A stretch of DNA of 62,211 nucleotides, taken from assembly GCA_937951875.1 (NCBI GenBank), contig CALGAN010000078.1:1-62211 (forward strand), read 5' to 3'. Below the pieces are notes generated by a model. That model had not been told where the DNA came from. It worked only from the letters and a program-made list of their open reading frames with translations, and did no database searches. Within the stretch, counting starts at the first letter, position 1. Each line of letters starts with the position of its first letter. Positions 37,429 through 47,592 of the stretch are shown here, piece by piece. The position numbers and the translations under genes are program-made. The DNA comes from an uncultured Alkalilimnicola sp. (GTDB lineage: Bacteria; Pseudomonadota; Gammaproteobacteria; Nitrococcales; AK92).

Positions 37429-38064
37429 ATGAACGATATCGCGAAATCCGAGCTGTACGCGGAGCTAGGCTACGGCCCGCCGTACGAGGTCTACGAGCAG
37501 GTCGTCTGCGAAGCTGGGCTCAGTCACGTCAACAAGACCCGGATCAACCTCGCCAAGAAGCCGCAGGTGGAGGCGCTGCTGGCCGAGCGATTCCTGCCAG
37601 TCTGCCAACGCGGCGACTGCCAGCGCGAAGCGCAGGCGCGAGCGCGCCGCGGCGAGCCGCGCCTGCCGGTGGCGGCGGCCGCGCCGGAGCATTGCGCGAT
37701 CTGCGGCGGCTCGGTCATCACCAGCGCGGCCAAAGCGCTGCTGCAAGCGTTCGACGCCGCCGGCTGGCGCCGGTTGTGCGTGGTAGGCGGCACGCTCACC
37801 GCGCACGGGCGGCTGCGCCGCGAACTCGGCGAACGGCTCGAACTGCGGCTAGTCGACGGTACCGCCAACCGCAACAGCACCGACGCCAAGAACGACCTGC
37901 GCTGGGCCGACTGGGTAGTGATCTGGGCGGCGACCCCGCTCTATCACCGGGTGAGCACGCTCTACCAAGGCCAAGCGCACTGCTCGACCGTGGACAGTCG
38001 CGGCATCGAGGATCTGCTGCAACATCTGCGCGACCGCGCCCTGCGGGCGGCCTGCGTGCGCTGA
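37429..38064 (+). CDS. DUF2325-like protein with two cysteine pairs
   Basis: 211-residue protein of unknown function. The N-terminal half carries VCQRGDCQ and the middle HCAICGG, which could make a zinc site. The C-terminal half (WRRLCVVGGTLTAHGRLRRELGERLELRLVDGT, then LRWADWVVIWAATPLYHRVSTLY) resembles DUF2325-type Rossmann-like domains. ATG 37429 starts MNDIAKSELYAELGYGPPYEVYEQ; the longer TTG start at 37399 is less likely, although an AAGGGG tract sits between them. It is convergent with the MFS gene. No function is assigned. Confidence 0.75.
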   Translation: MNDIAKSELYAELGYGPPYEVYEQVVCEAGLSHVNKTRINLAKKPQVEALLAERFLPVCQRGDCQREAQARARRGEPRLPVAAAAPEHCAICGGSVITSAAKALLQAFDAAGWRRLCVVGGTLTAHGRLRRELGERLELRLVDGTANRNSTDAKNDLRWADWVVIWAATPLYHRVSTLYQGQAHCSTVDSRGIEDLLQHLRDRALRAACVR

Positions 38065-38105
38065 CAGACCGGCTCGAGGCCGTCCGCGTCGCACGACGGG
38101 CAGGG

Positions 38106-39518
38106 TCATTCCCGACCCCGTGGCTGGGCGCGCACCGCGGGCAGGAGGCGCGCGCTACTGATCGCGGCGGCCACCGCGGCGAACAGCGCGGATGTCGCCA
38201 GAGCGGCGCCGCTGCCGCGCTGCTCGGTGAACGCGAATACCAGCGCCGCCACCGCCGCCCCCAGCGCCTGCCCGAGCACGCGCCCAGTGCCCATCATGCC
38301 GCTAGCGCCGCCGCTGCGCTCGGGCGGCGCCGAGCTGATGATGGCGCGGTTGTGGGGCGACTGGAACAGGCCGAAGCCAAGTCCGCACACCGCCATGCGC
38401 CAGAGGATGTCGGCATCGTCCGGCTGCGGCGGCAGCAGCGCCAGCAAGGCGAAACCGAGGCAGAACGTCAGCAGGCCGGCGGTGGCGACCACGCCCACCG
38501 GGTGGCGGTCGGCCAGATAGCCGGCGAGCGGCGCGATCAGCACCACCGCCAGCGGCCAGGGTGTCATCAGCAGCCCCGTCTCCACGGCGGTGCGCCCCAG
38601 CACGTCGTGCAGGAAGAACGGCAGCGACACGAAGGCCAGGGTCTGAGCGGCGAACGCGCAGACGCTAGCGGCGATCGACACCGCGAACATCGGCACCCGG
38701 AACAGATCCACCGGCAACAGCGGCATGGGTCGATTCAGCTGGCGCCGCACCAGCAGGTAGCCGAAGCCGGCCGCCGCCAGCAGCGCGGCGGCGACGCCGG
38801 CGCCCGGGAGATCATGGGCCAGGCCGTTGACCGAGGCGATGAGCAAGCCGAAGGCGAGCGCGTTGAGCAGCGCGCTCGGTGCGTCGAAGCGGTACGGCCG
38901 CGACGGGGTGCGTGGCAGCGAGCGCGTGGCGATCGCGAACGCGGTCAGGGAGAGCGGCACATGGATCGCGAACAGCCAAGGCCAATCGGCGATGGCGAGC
39001 ATGCCCGCCGCGACCGACGGCCCCAGCGCCATCGACACCGCCACCACCAGCGAGTTGAGACCGATACCCCGCCCCAACAGCCGGTACGGATAGATGAACC
39101 GTAGCAGCGCGGTGTTGACGCTCATGATGCCGGCCGCCGCCAGCCCCTGCAGCAGGCGCGCCAGCGCCAGCGTCAGTAGCGAGTCGGCCAGGGCGCAGGC
39201 TAGCGAGGTGAACGCGAACAGCAGCAGGCCGGCGCGGTAGACGGTTCGGTAGCCGAAGATGTCACCCAGCGACGCCATCGGCAGCAAGGCGACGGCCAGC
39301 GCCACCTGGTAGGCGTTGACGATCCAGATCGACGCCGCCGGCGTCAGCCCCAGATCGCGCGCCACCACCGGCAGCGCGACGTTGATCATGGTGCCGTCCA
39401 GCACGGCGAGGGTAATGCCCAACGCGCTGGCGAGAATCGCCCAGTAGCGCTGCGGCAGCAGCAGCCCGTCGGTGCCGAGGCCGGCCGTGGGTGCGGTGTG
39501 ACGGCGGAAGAGTTTCAT
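38106..39518 (-). CDS. MFS transporter, DHA2 (EmrB/QacA-like) family
   Basis: 470-residue inner-membrane transporter with about 13-14 hydrophobic helices. The DHA2 signature LDGTMINVALPVVARDLGL is in helix 1 (about residues 40-58), followed by WIVNAYQVALAVALLPMASLGDIFGYRTVYRAG (motif A loop) and the motif-C-like block SMALGPSVAAG. These are H+-driven exporters of drugs or metabolites. No periplasmic adaptor (EmrA-like) gene is adjacent, so it probably works alone in the inner membrane. Regulation not visible. Confidence 0.9.
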   Translation of the reverse strand: MKLFRRHTAPTAGLGTDGLLLPQRYWAILASALGITLAVLDGTMINVALPVVARDLGLTPAASIWIVNAYQVALAVALLPMASLGDIFGYRTVYRAGLLLFAFTSLACALADSLLTLALARLLQGLAAAGIMSVNTALLRFIYPYRLLGRGIGLNSLVVAVSMALGPSVAAGMLAIADWPWLFAIHVPLSLTAFAIATRSLPRTPSRPYRFDAPSALLNALAFGLLIASVNGLAHDLPGAGVAAALLAAAGFGYLLVRRQLNRPMPLLPVDLFRVPMFAVSIAASVCAFAAQTLAFVSLPFFLHDVLGRTAVETGLLMTPWPLAVVLIAPLAGYLADRHPVGVVATAGLLTFCLGFALLALLPPQPDDADILWRMAVCGLGFGLFQSPHNRAIISSAPPERSGGASGMMGTGRVLGQALGAAVAALVFAFTEQRGSGAALATSALFAAVAAAISSARLLPAVRAQPRGRE

Positions 39519-39659
39519 GGTCTAGAGGCTTTCTGGCAGGACACCGACGACCGTGCGACGCGGCTCAGCCGCATAGCGCTGGGCCTGGAAGAACCGTCTC
39601 CCCGCCCTGCGCGCTCTCCCCGTGTGCTGTAACCGAGGCTTGGCAGGACGACGGCCAGC

Positions 39660-39745
39660 GACTCTCCTCCCCCTCGCGGGGGGAGCGCGCAGCGAGGGGG
39701 CCGACAGGGAGAAGGGAACCGATAAACCGCAAAGCGCAACAGCTG
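39660..39745 (-). repeat. Hairpin module of composite repeat, copy B
   Basis: On the minus strand it reads GTTGCGCTTTGCGGTT, then a C/T-rich run, then a CCCCCCGCGAGGGGG hairpin (39669-39684). It parallels 16773-16840 on the plus strand. Confidence 0.5.
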
Positions 39746-39828
39746 GATAATCAAAGGCGACGCGCTTCGGGCCCCGTCCTGCGGTGCAGGCACGTTTGTC
39801 GGAACCGCCCCCGTCACGACGCCGCAAG

Positions 39829-39880
39829 CTGGATGCCCGCCCCCCGCTTTCGCGGGGGCAGGCATTACGCGGGTATGACG
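39829..39880 (-). repeat. REP-like 52-nt element, copy B
   Basis: Contains a strong palindrome at 39833-39865 (ATGCC...CCCCCGC, TTTC loop, GCGGGGG...GGCAT), ending in GCGGGTATGACG on the plus strand. It aligns gap-free with 16658-16709. Confidence 0.65.
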
Positions 39881-40080
39881 ATCCAAGGGAATCTAGGCGG
39901 CTTGCGGTGAGCCGGTCGGGGTACGACGCCTGCCGCGGTACCCGGCAAAGCCGCTCCTCTGGGAGCAAACCGGCGGTGTTCCCGCCGTGGGAACCGCTCG
40001 GCCGCGAAGGCTCTTCATGCGCCGAGCACGAGATCCCCACCAGCGTGGACATGACGCGGGCGCGCAAGCACGGTTGCGCG

Positions 40081-40112
40081 TCGTCACCGCTCCCGCACGC
40101 GCGGGAACCCAG
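40081..40112 (+). repeat. REP-like hairpin
   Basis: Reads TCGTCACCGCTCCCGC, then ACGCGCGGGAACCCAG. The CCCGC/GCGGG stem flanked by GTCA and CCAG is the pattern of common proteobacterial REP elements and is related to copy B 200 nt away. Confidence 0.45.
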
Positions 40113-40209
40113 CTTCACGGAAACGATCCGCAGCATGGCCACCGATGCCTGGCGAATCCGGCGGCGGGCACGACCGCACGCGGCCGTGCCCGCTTCGCGG
40201 CGAACCCGG

Positions 40210-41145
40210 TCAGCCCGCCGCTTCCGCGGCCTTGCGCGCCTCCTCGTAGCCAGGATAGGAGTGCTTGAGGACGGCGTGGTTGAGCAGCATCTCCGCCTTG
40301 AGGTGCTTGCCGCTGGCGTCGTAGACGCGGCTGCGCACCCAGTAGAACTCGGTGCGCTTGCTCTCCGACAGGGCGACCACTTCGCGGCGGATCAGATAGT
40401 CCTCACCCACGAACAGCGGCCCGTCGATCATGCGGATCTCGAGGTCGGCGAACAGCCCCACCGCCGGCTGCTTGACCGGGAACTTGGCCTTGTAGCTGGT
40501 GTGCTCGACCAGCACGCTCACCATTTCCAGCGGAATGATGGGACGGCCCCACGGCGAGGACGCGCCGTCCGAGTACCACGGCGAGTTCTCGGTGATGCAG
40601 GCGAGCTTCTCGTTCAGCGAGAACGGATAGAGCTTGCCCATGTTCTGGTCCGGATCCATGCGCACCGGCTCGTCCTCGGCGCCGGTCATGCCGACATGCA
40701 GATCCGACAGGATCACCAGCTTGCCGGGCGGCCGCAGCTGCGCCAGCCGCTCCTCCAGCAGAGTGGTGCCGTGATCCGGCCCCAGGCTGGCGCTGGCTTC
40801 CAGCACCGGCGTGCCGTCGGCCTTCTCGGCCCAGGCGCGCAGCCGCCGCGCGCCCGGCGCCGGCTGCTCGATGAAGGCGCGTACCGACTCGCCCTCCACC
40901 ACCATGTTCAGGAAGTGCGCCGAGAAGCAGCCACGCTCGAACCACTCCTTGCCCCAGACGTGGGCCAGCAGCGGCACGAACTGGCTGAAATGGGTCGGGC
41001 CCTCGATCGGGCCGGCGCGGAAGCCGAGCTTCTCGGCCATGGAATCGTCATGGATCGACGCGTGGCCGGCGTACTCCTGGTCGGCCAGCATCTGCCGCGG
41101 CTGCCGCAACGGGCCGCACAGCGCAATGGGCGTATCGAAGCTCAT
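40210..41145 (-). CDS. Hypothetical protein, probably hotdog-fold (MaoC-like)
   Basis: 311-residue protein, not firmly recognised. The N-terminal third (HASIHDDSMAEKLGFRAGPIEGPTHFSQFVPLLAHVWGKEWFERGCFSAHFLNMVVEGESVRAFI) follows the pattern of MaoC-type hotdog domains: a small-Gly/Pro loop, then a helix, then the strand with F-x-x-x-V-x-x-G-E. The C-terminal half (VEHTSYKAKFPVKQPAVGLFADLEIRMIDGPLFVGEDYLIRREVV) could be a second hotdog. The catalytic Asp-His of hydratases is not obvious. It is the last gene of the acyl-CoA operon, suggesting a role on a thioester (inference). Confidence 0.7.
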   Translation of the reverse strand: MSFDTPIALCGPLRQPRQMLADQEYAGHASIHDDSMAEKLGFRAGPIEGPTHFSQFVPLLAHVWGKEWFERGCFSAHFLNMVVEGESVRAFIEQPAPGARRLRAWAEKADGTPVLEASASLGPDHGTTLLEERLAQLRPPGKLVILSDLHVGMTGAEDEPVRMDPDQNMGKLYPFSLNEKLACITENSPWYSDGASSPWGRPIIPLEMVSVLVEHTSYKAKFPVKQPAVGLFADLEIRMIDGPLFVGEDYLIRREVVALSESKRTEFYWVRSRVYDASGKHLKAEMLLNHAVLKHSYPGYEEARKAAEAAG

Positions 41146-41212
41146 GATCTATCGTTCTCCCCTGGAAGGCTCGCGCGGCCCGGCGACAGCCGGGCCGCTG
41201 GAAGGAACGGCA

Positions 41213-42190
41213 TCAACCGTTCAGCTTGCCCATCAGACGCTCGCGGATGATCTGCTCGGCCTGGGCCATGATGCGGTCGATCAGCTCCTTGACGGTCGGG
41301 ATGTCATGGATCAGACCGGCCACCATGCCGCAGCTCCAGGCGCCGGCGTCCAGATCGCCCTGCTTCATGATGCGCGGATAGACGCCGGCTACTTCCTCGA
41401 TGATGTCCTCGAACTTCAGGTTCGGGCCGAGGCGGCGCTCCTTCTCCAGCAGCCGCTCCACCGCGGCATTGGTGAGCACGCGCTCGGTGTTGCGCAGCGG
41501 CCGCATCACCAGGCGGGTGTCGAGCTCGCTGGCGGCGACGATGGCCTTCTTGACGTTCTCATGCACCGGCGCTTCCTGGGTGGCGATGAAGCGGGTGCCC
41601 ATGTTGATGCCCTCGGCGCCCAGCGCCAGGGCCGCTACCAGCGAGCGGCCGTCGGCCATGCCGCCGGAGGCGATGAACGGGATCTTCAGCTCCTCGGCCG
41701 CGCGCGGCAGCAGGATGAAGTTCGGGACGTCGTCCTCGCCCGGATGGCCGCCGCACTCGAAGCCGTCGACGCTCACCGCGTCGCAGCCGATAGCCTCGGC
41801 CTTGAGGGCGTGGCGCACCGCGGTACACTTGTGGATGACCTTGATGCCGGCCTCCTTGAGCATCGGCATCCACTTCTGCGGGTTGTTGCCGGCGGTCTCG
41901 ACGATCTTCACGCCGCCCTCGATGATGGCCTTGATGTAGCCCGGATAATCCGGCTGCTTCACCGACGGCAGGAAGGTGAGGTTGACGCCGAACGGCTTGT
42001 CGGTCATCTCCCGGCAGCGGCGGATCTCGTTGGCCAGCGCTTCCGGCGTGGGCTGGGTCAGCGCGGTGATGATGCCCAGACCGCCGGCGTTCGACACCGC
42101 CGAGGCCAGTTCCGCATAGCCGACATAGTGCATGCCGCCCTGCACGATGGGATGCTCGATGCCGAACAGTTCAGTGATTCGCGTCTTCAT
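41213..42190 (-). CDS. NAD(P)H-dependent flavin oxidoreductase, nitronate monooxygenase/FabK-like
   Basis: 325-residue TIM-barrel FMN protein (2-nitropropane dioxygenase superfamily). N-terminal MKTRITELFGIEHPIVQGGMHYVGYAELASAVSNAGGLGII is typical. ECGGHPGEDDV contains the FMN-site glycine/His block, and FIASGGMADGRSLVAALALGAEGINMGTRF is the phosphate-binding segment. In catabolic operons these are often annotated nitronate monooxygenase, although a reductase of unsaturated acyl-CoA or a related ring intermediate is equally plausible. Co-directional with the acyl-CoA genes. Confidence 0.88.
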   Translation of the reverse strand: MKTRITELFGIEHPIVQGGMHYVGYAELASAVSNAGGLGIITALTQPTPEALANEIRRCREMTDKPFGVNLTFLPSVKQPDYPGYIKAIIEGGVKIVETAGNNPQKWMPMLKEAGIKVIHKCTAVRHALKAEAIGCDAVSVDGFECGGHPGEDDVPNFILLPRAAEELKIPFIASGGMADGRSLVAALALGAEGINMGTRFIATQEAPVHENVKKAIVAASELDTRLVMRPLRNTERVLTNAAVERLLEKERRLGPNLKFEDIIEEVAGVYPRIMKQGDLDAGAWSCGMVAGLIHDIPTVKELIDRIMAQAEQIIRERLMGKLNG

Positions 42191-42344
42191 AAGTCCTCAT
42201 CCAATGTTGGCTGTTGGTGACTCGATCGGCGCGGGCGGCGCCTGCCGCTGCCCGACTCGACGCTAGGCAGGCACAGCGATCCGGTCAAGCCCGATGGAGC
42301 GCACCAAGTCGTTGCGATAACTGGTCAAACCGCGCGTAGACATG

Positions 42345-42381
42345 GTCGCCGCCCTCCCCCGCGCCGGGAGAGAGCGGCGAC
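42345..42381 (-). other. Intergenic inverted repeat
   Basis: GTCGCCGC at 42345-42352 pairs with GCGGCGAC at 42374-42381, enclosing a CTCCC/GGGAG pair. It sits in the 273-nt gap between the SDR gene and the flavoprotein gene. It may attenuate or process the operon mRNA, or be part of the CTCTCCC-type repeat family. Confidence 0.4.
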
Positions 42382-42463
42382 GCCGCGCACGGACACCGCC
42401 AAAGTCCCCTGCCCCGCGCCGGGCGTAAGGGCCTTCCGGCTACCGTGCGCGGCGCCAGGGCGC

Positions 42464-43231
42464 TCACTTGTCGCTGTAGATGCGGTTGAGCTTGCGCATG
42501 CCGCCGATCCAGCGATCGTAGTTCTCGGCCTTGCGGCGCATGTACTCCAGCACCTGCGGGTGCGGCAGGATGAGGAAGGTCTCCTGCTCGATCGCCTTCA
42601 GGCAGACCTCGGCCACCTCTTCGGGCTCGAGCATGCCGTCGATGCTGGCGACGTGATCCTCGGCGCCCTTGGTCATGGCGGTGCGCACCGCCTGCGGGCA
42701 GAGCACCGAGACCTTGATGCCCTGGTCGCCGTAGGTCAGCGCCAGCCACTCGGCCAGCGCCACCGCCGCATGCTTGGTCACCGCGTACGGCGCCGAGCCG
42801 ATCTGCGACAGCAGGCCGGCCGCCGAGGCGGTGTTGAGCAGGTAGCCGCCGCCGCGGGCGATCATGCGCGGCACCAGGTGGCGCGCCGCGTACACGTGCG
42901 CCATCACGTTGATTTCCCAGATGCGCTGCCAGGCCTCGTTGGGCACTTCGGGACCGCCGCGCACGCCGATGCCGGCGTTGGAGCAGAACAGGTCGATCGG
43001 CCCCACCTGCGCCTCGACGTCCTCGATCAGCGCCTTGATCTCGTCCTCCTTGGCGACGTCCACCTGCCGGCCGATGCCGCCGATCTGCTCGGCCGTGGCC
43101 TGCGCGCCGGCGCCGTCGATGTCGGTGCAGATCACGCGCTTGGCGCCCGCCTCGGCGAAACGGATGGCCAGCGCCCGGCCGATGCCGCCGGCCGCGCCGG
43201 TAACGACGACGATGCGATCTTTGATGTTCAT
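42464..43231 (-). CDS. SDR family NAD(P)-dependent oxidoreductase
   Basis: 255-residue classical short-chain dehydrogenase. TGAAGGIG (residues 11-18), Asp at the end of beta-2 (CTDIDG, suggesting NAD preference), NAG in LFCSNAGIG, catalytic Ser in NTASAAGLLSQIGSAPYAVTKHA with YxxxK, and a C-terminal extension ILPHPQVLEYMRRKAENYDRWIGGMRKL. That extension is seen in SDRs of fatty-acid and sterol catabolic clusters. It probably oxidises a hydroxyacyl or ring hydroxyl in the operon's pathway. Confidence 0.9.
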   Translation of the reverse strand: MNIKDRIVVVTGAAGGIGRALAIRFAEAGAKRVICTDIDGAGAQATAEQIGGIGRQVDVAKEDEIKALIEDVEAQVGPIDLFCSNAGIGVRGGPEVPNEAWQRIWEINVMAHVYAARHLVPRMIARGGGYLLNTASAAGLLSQIGSAPYAVTKHAAVALAEWLALTYGDQGIKVSVLCPQAVRTAMTKGAEDHVASIDGMLEPEEVAEVCLKAIEQETFLILPHPQVLEYMRRKAENYDRWIGGMRKLNRIYSDK

Positions 43232-43272
43232 AGACTCAACCTTCCGTTCGTCGGACTACCGCTCGAACCCTT

Positions 43273-43304
43273 CGCCCTCTCTCCCGGAGGTGGGAGAGAG
43301 GGCG
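43273..43304. other. Perfect 13-bp inverted repeat between two SDR genes
   Basis: CGCCCTCTCTCCC and GGGAGAGAGGGCG separated by 6 nt, in the 89-nt gap. No U-tract. It is related in sequence to the hairpin at 13621-13644, so it is probably a dispersed intergenic palindrome that can also stabilise or attenuate the mRNA. Confidence 0.5.
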
Positions 43305-43320
43305 CGGGGAGATGCGGGCC

Positions 43321-44100
43321 TTAGGACCACATGCTGGTGCCGCCGCACACGGTCAGCGCCTGACCGGTCATGTAGCGGCTGGCGTCCGACGCCAGGAACA
43401 CCGCCACGCCGGCGAAGTCGTCCGGCTCGCCGAAGCGGCGCAGCGGCACCTGCGAGGTGGCCCGCGCCTCGGCCTCGGGGTTGTCCCAGAGGGCGCGGGC
43501 GAAGTCGGTGCGTACCACGCCCGGGCAGATCGCGTTGGCGCGGATGCCCTTGGGGCCGTACTCCAGCGCCAGGTTGCGCACCAGACCGAGCAGGGCCAGC
43601 TTGGACACGCCGTACACGCCCAGCGTCTCGGACGGCTTGAAGGCACCGATGCTGGAAGTGAACATCATCGAGCCGGAGCCCTTGGCGATCATGTCGGGCG
43701 CCACCAGCCGCGCCAGCCACAGGTTGGCCTGCACGTTGGTGCTCATGATCTTCTCGTAGGCCTCGTCCGGGATGTCGGCGATGCTGCCGTAGAAGACGTT
43801 GACGCCGGCGTTGCCCACCAGGATGTCGATCGGACCGGCGAGCTCGCGGGCCTTGGCGACCAGCGCTTCCAGGTCCTCCTTGCGGCCGGCGTTGGCGGCC
43901 ACGGCGAAGGCGCGCTGGGCGCCGCACGCCTCGTTGATTTCCGCCGCCGCCGCGTCGAGCTGATCCTGCTTGCGGGACGAGATCACCACGGTGGCGCCGT
44001 GCAAGGCCAGGGCTTTCGCCATGGACTTGCCCATGCCCTTGGAGGCGCCGGTAAGCAGCGCCACCTTGCCGGTCAGATCGAACAGCGTGGTATTCACCAT
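43321..44100 (-). CDS. SDR family oxidoreductase
   Basis: 259-residue short-chain dehydrogenase. TGASKGMG (about residues 17-24), Ser-Ser-Arg at the end of beta-2 (VISSRKQDQL, suggesting NADP preference), VGNAGVN, FTSSIGAFKPSETLGVYGVSKLA with catalytic Ser and YxxxK, and ICPGVVRTDFARALWDN. It starts 7 nt after the acyl-CoA dehydrogenase stop, so the two are co-translated. It is distinct from the neighbouring SDR and probably handles another step. Confidence 0.91.
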   Translation of the reverse strand: MVNTTLFDLTGKVALLTGASKGMGKSMAKALALHGATVVISSRKQDQLDAAAAEINEACGAQRAFAVAANAGRKEDLEALVAKARELAGPIDILVGNAGVNVFYGSIADIPDEAYEKIMSTNVQANLWLARLVAPDMIAKGSGSMMFTSSIGAFKPSETLGVYGVSKLALLGLVRNLALEYGPKGIRANAICPGVVRTDFARALWDNPEAEARATSQVPLRRFGEPDDFAGVAVFLASDASRYMTGQALTVCGGTSMWS

Positions 44101-44107
44101 AAGCCGA

Positions 44108-45370
<1,263 letters not shown>

Positions 45371-45463
45371 GCAAAAGTCCTTAAGGTTGGCGCGCCGCAC
45401 CCTCTGGTGCGGCGCTGTGGAGAAAGTGAAGCGGGCCGGAAGACCACTGGCGGCGGCTGCCGC

Positions 45464-46240
45464 TCAGCGGTTCTTCCATTGCGGCGCGCGCTTCTCGACG
45501 AAGGCGTTGACGCCCTCCTTGAAGTCCTCGGTCTCGCGCAGCTCGGCCATGACCAGCCGGCTATAGAGCAGGCTGGCCTTGAGCTGTTCGAGTTCATCCA
45601 TGTGGTTGAGGACACGCTTGGTGGCCTTGACCGAGGACGGGGACACGGCGCAGATCTCCCGCGCCTTGTTCATGGCCGCTTCCATGAGCTGGGCCTTGGG
45701 CACGACCTGGTTGACGAAGCCGAGCCGGTGGCCCTCCTCGGCGCTGACATGGCGGCCAGTGAGCATCATCTCCACCGCCAGCTTGCGGCCGATCTGGCGG
45801 CTCAGGCGCTGCACGCCGCTGGCGGCGGCGAACAGCCCGACCTTCACCTCCGGCAGCGCGAACACGGCCGTGTCGGCGGCGATGATGATGTCGCAGGACA
45901 GCGCGGTCTCGAAGCCGCCGCCCATGGCGAAGCCGTTCACCGCGGCGATGATCGGCTTCTCCAGGTCGAAGCGCGACGACAGCCCGGCGAAGCCGGTGGC
46001 CGGCATCGTGCCCTTACCGCCCTGGGCGGTGTACTTGAGGTCGTTGCCGGCGGAGAAGGCCTTGTCGCCGGCGCCGGTGAGCACCGCCACCCACAGGTCC
46101 GGATCGGCGGCGAACTCGTCCCAGAGCCGCGACATCTCGTGATGCATGGGGGCATGCATCGCGTTGTAGACCTCGGGCCGGTTCATGGTGACCACCAGGA
46201 TGTTGCCCTGGCGCTCGGCCTTGATGAACTGGTAGCTCAT
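45464..46240 (-). CDS. Enoyl-CoA hydratase/isomerase family protein
   Basis: 258-residue crotonase-fold protein. The oxyanion-hole segments FSAGNDLKY (about residues 64-72) and NGFAMGGGFETALSCDIIIA (about 100-119) and the ALPEVKVGLFAAASGVQRLSRQIG helix are present. The first catalytic Glu of hydratases appears as Phe-Glu in GGGFETALSCD and the second region reads LPEVKVGL, fitting an enoyl-CoA hydratase. Its ATG lies 2 nt after the stop of the dehydrogenase gene, so the two are translationally coupled. Confidence 0.92.
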   Translation of the reverse strand: MSYQFIKAERQGNILVVTMNRPEVYNAMHAPMHHEMSRLWDEFAADPDLWVAVLTGAGDKAFSAGNDLKYTAQGGKGTMPATGFAGLSSRFDLEKPIIAAVNGFAMGGGFETALSCDIIIAADTAVFALPEVKVGLFAAASGVQRLSRQIGRKLAVEMMLTGRHVSAEEGHRLGFVNQVVPKAQLMEAAMNKAREICAVSPSSVKATKRVLNHMDELEQLKASLLYSRLVMAELRETEDFKEGVNAFVEKRAPQWKNR

Positions 46241-46242
46241 GC

Positions 46243-47568
<1,326 letters not shown>

Positions 47569-47592
47569 GACTTGGTCTTCCTTACAGTTTCA

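Larger units (their letters stand above)
39519..40209. other. Repeat-bearing intergenic region
   Basis: 691 nt without a credible gene. It contains the second composite repeat (39660-39880, minus orientation) and another REP-like hairpin at 40081-40112. Open frames across it on several strands have atypical composition and no ribosome sites. Confidence 0.6.

Noticed and set aside
39784..41250. Long plus-strand frame across the repeat region and the hotdog-like gene
   Set aside because: Translation over the repeat region is low-complexity and it is antisense to a better-supported gene.
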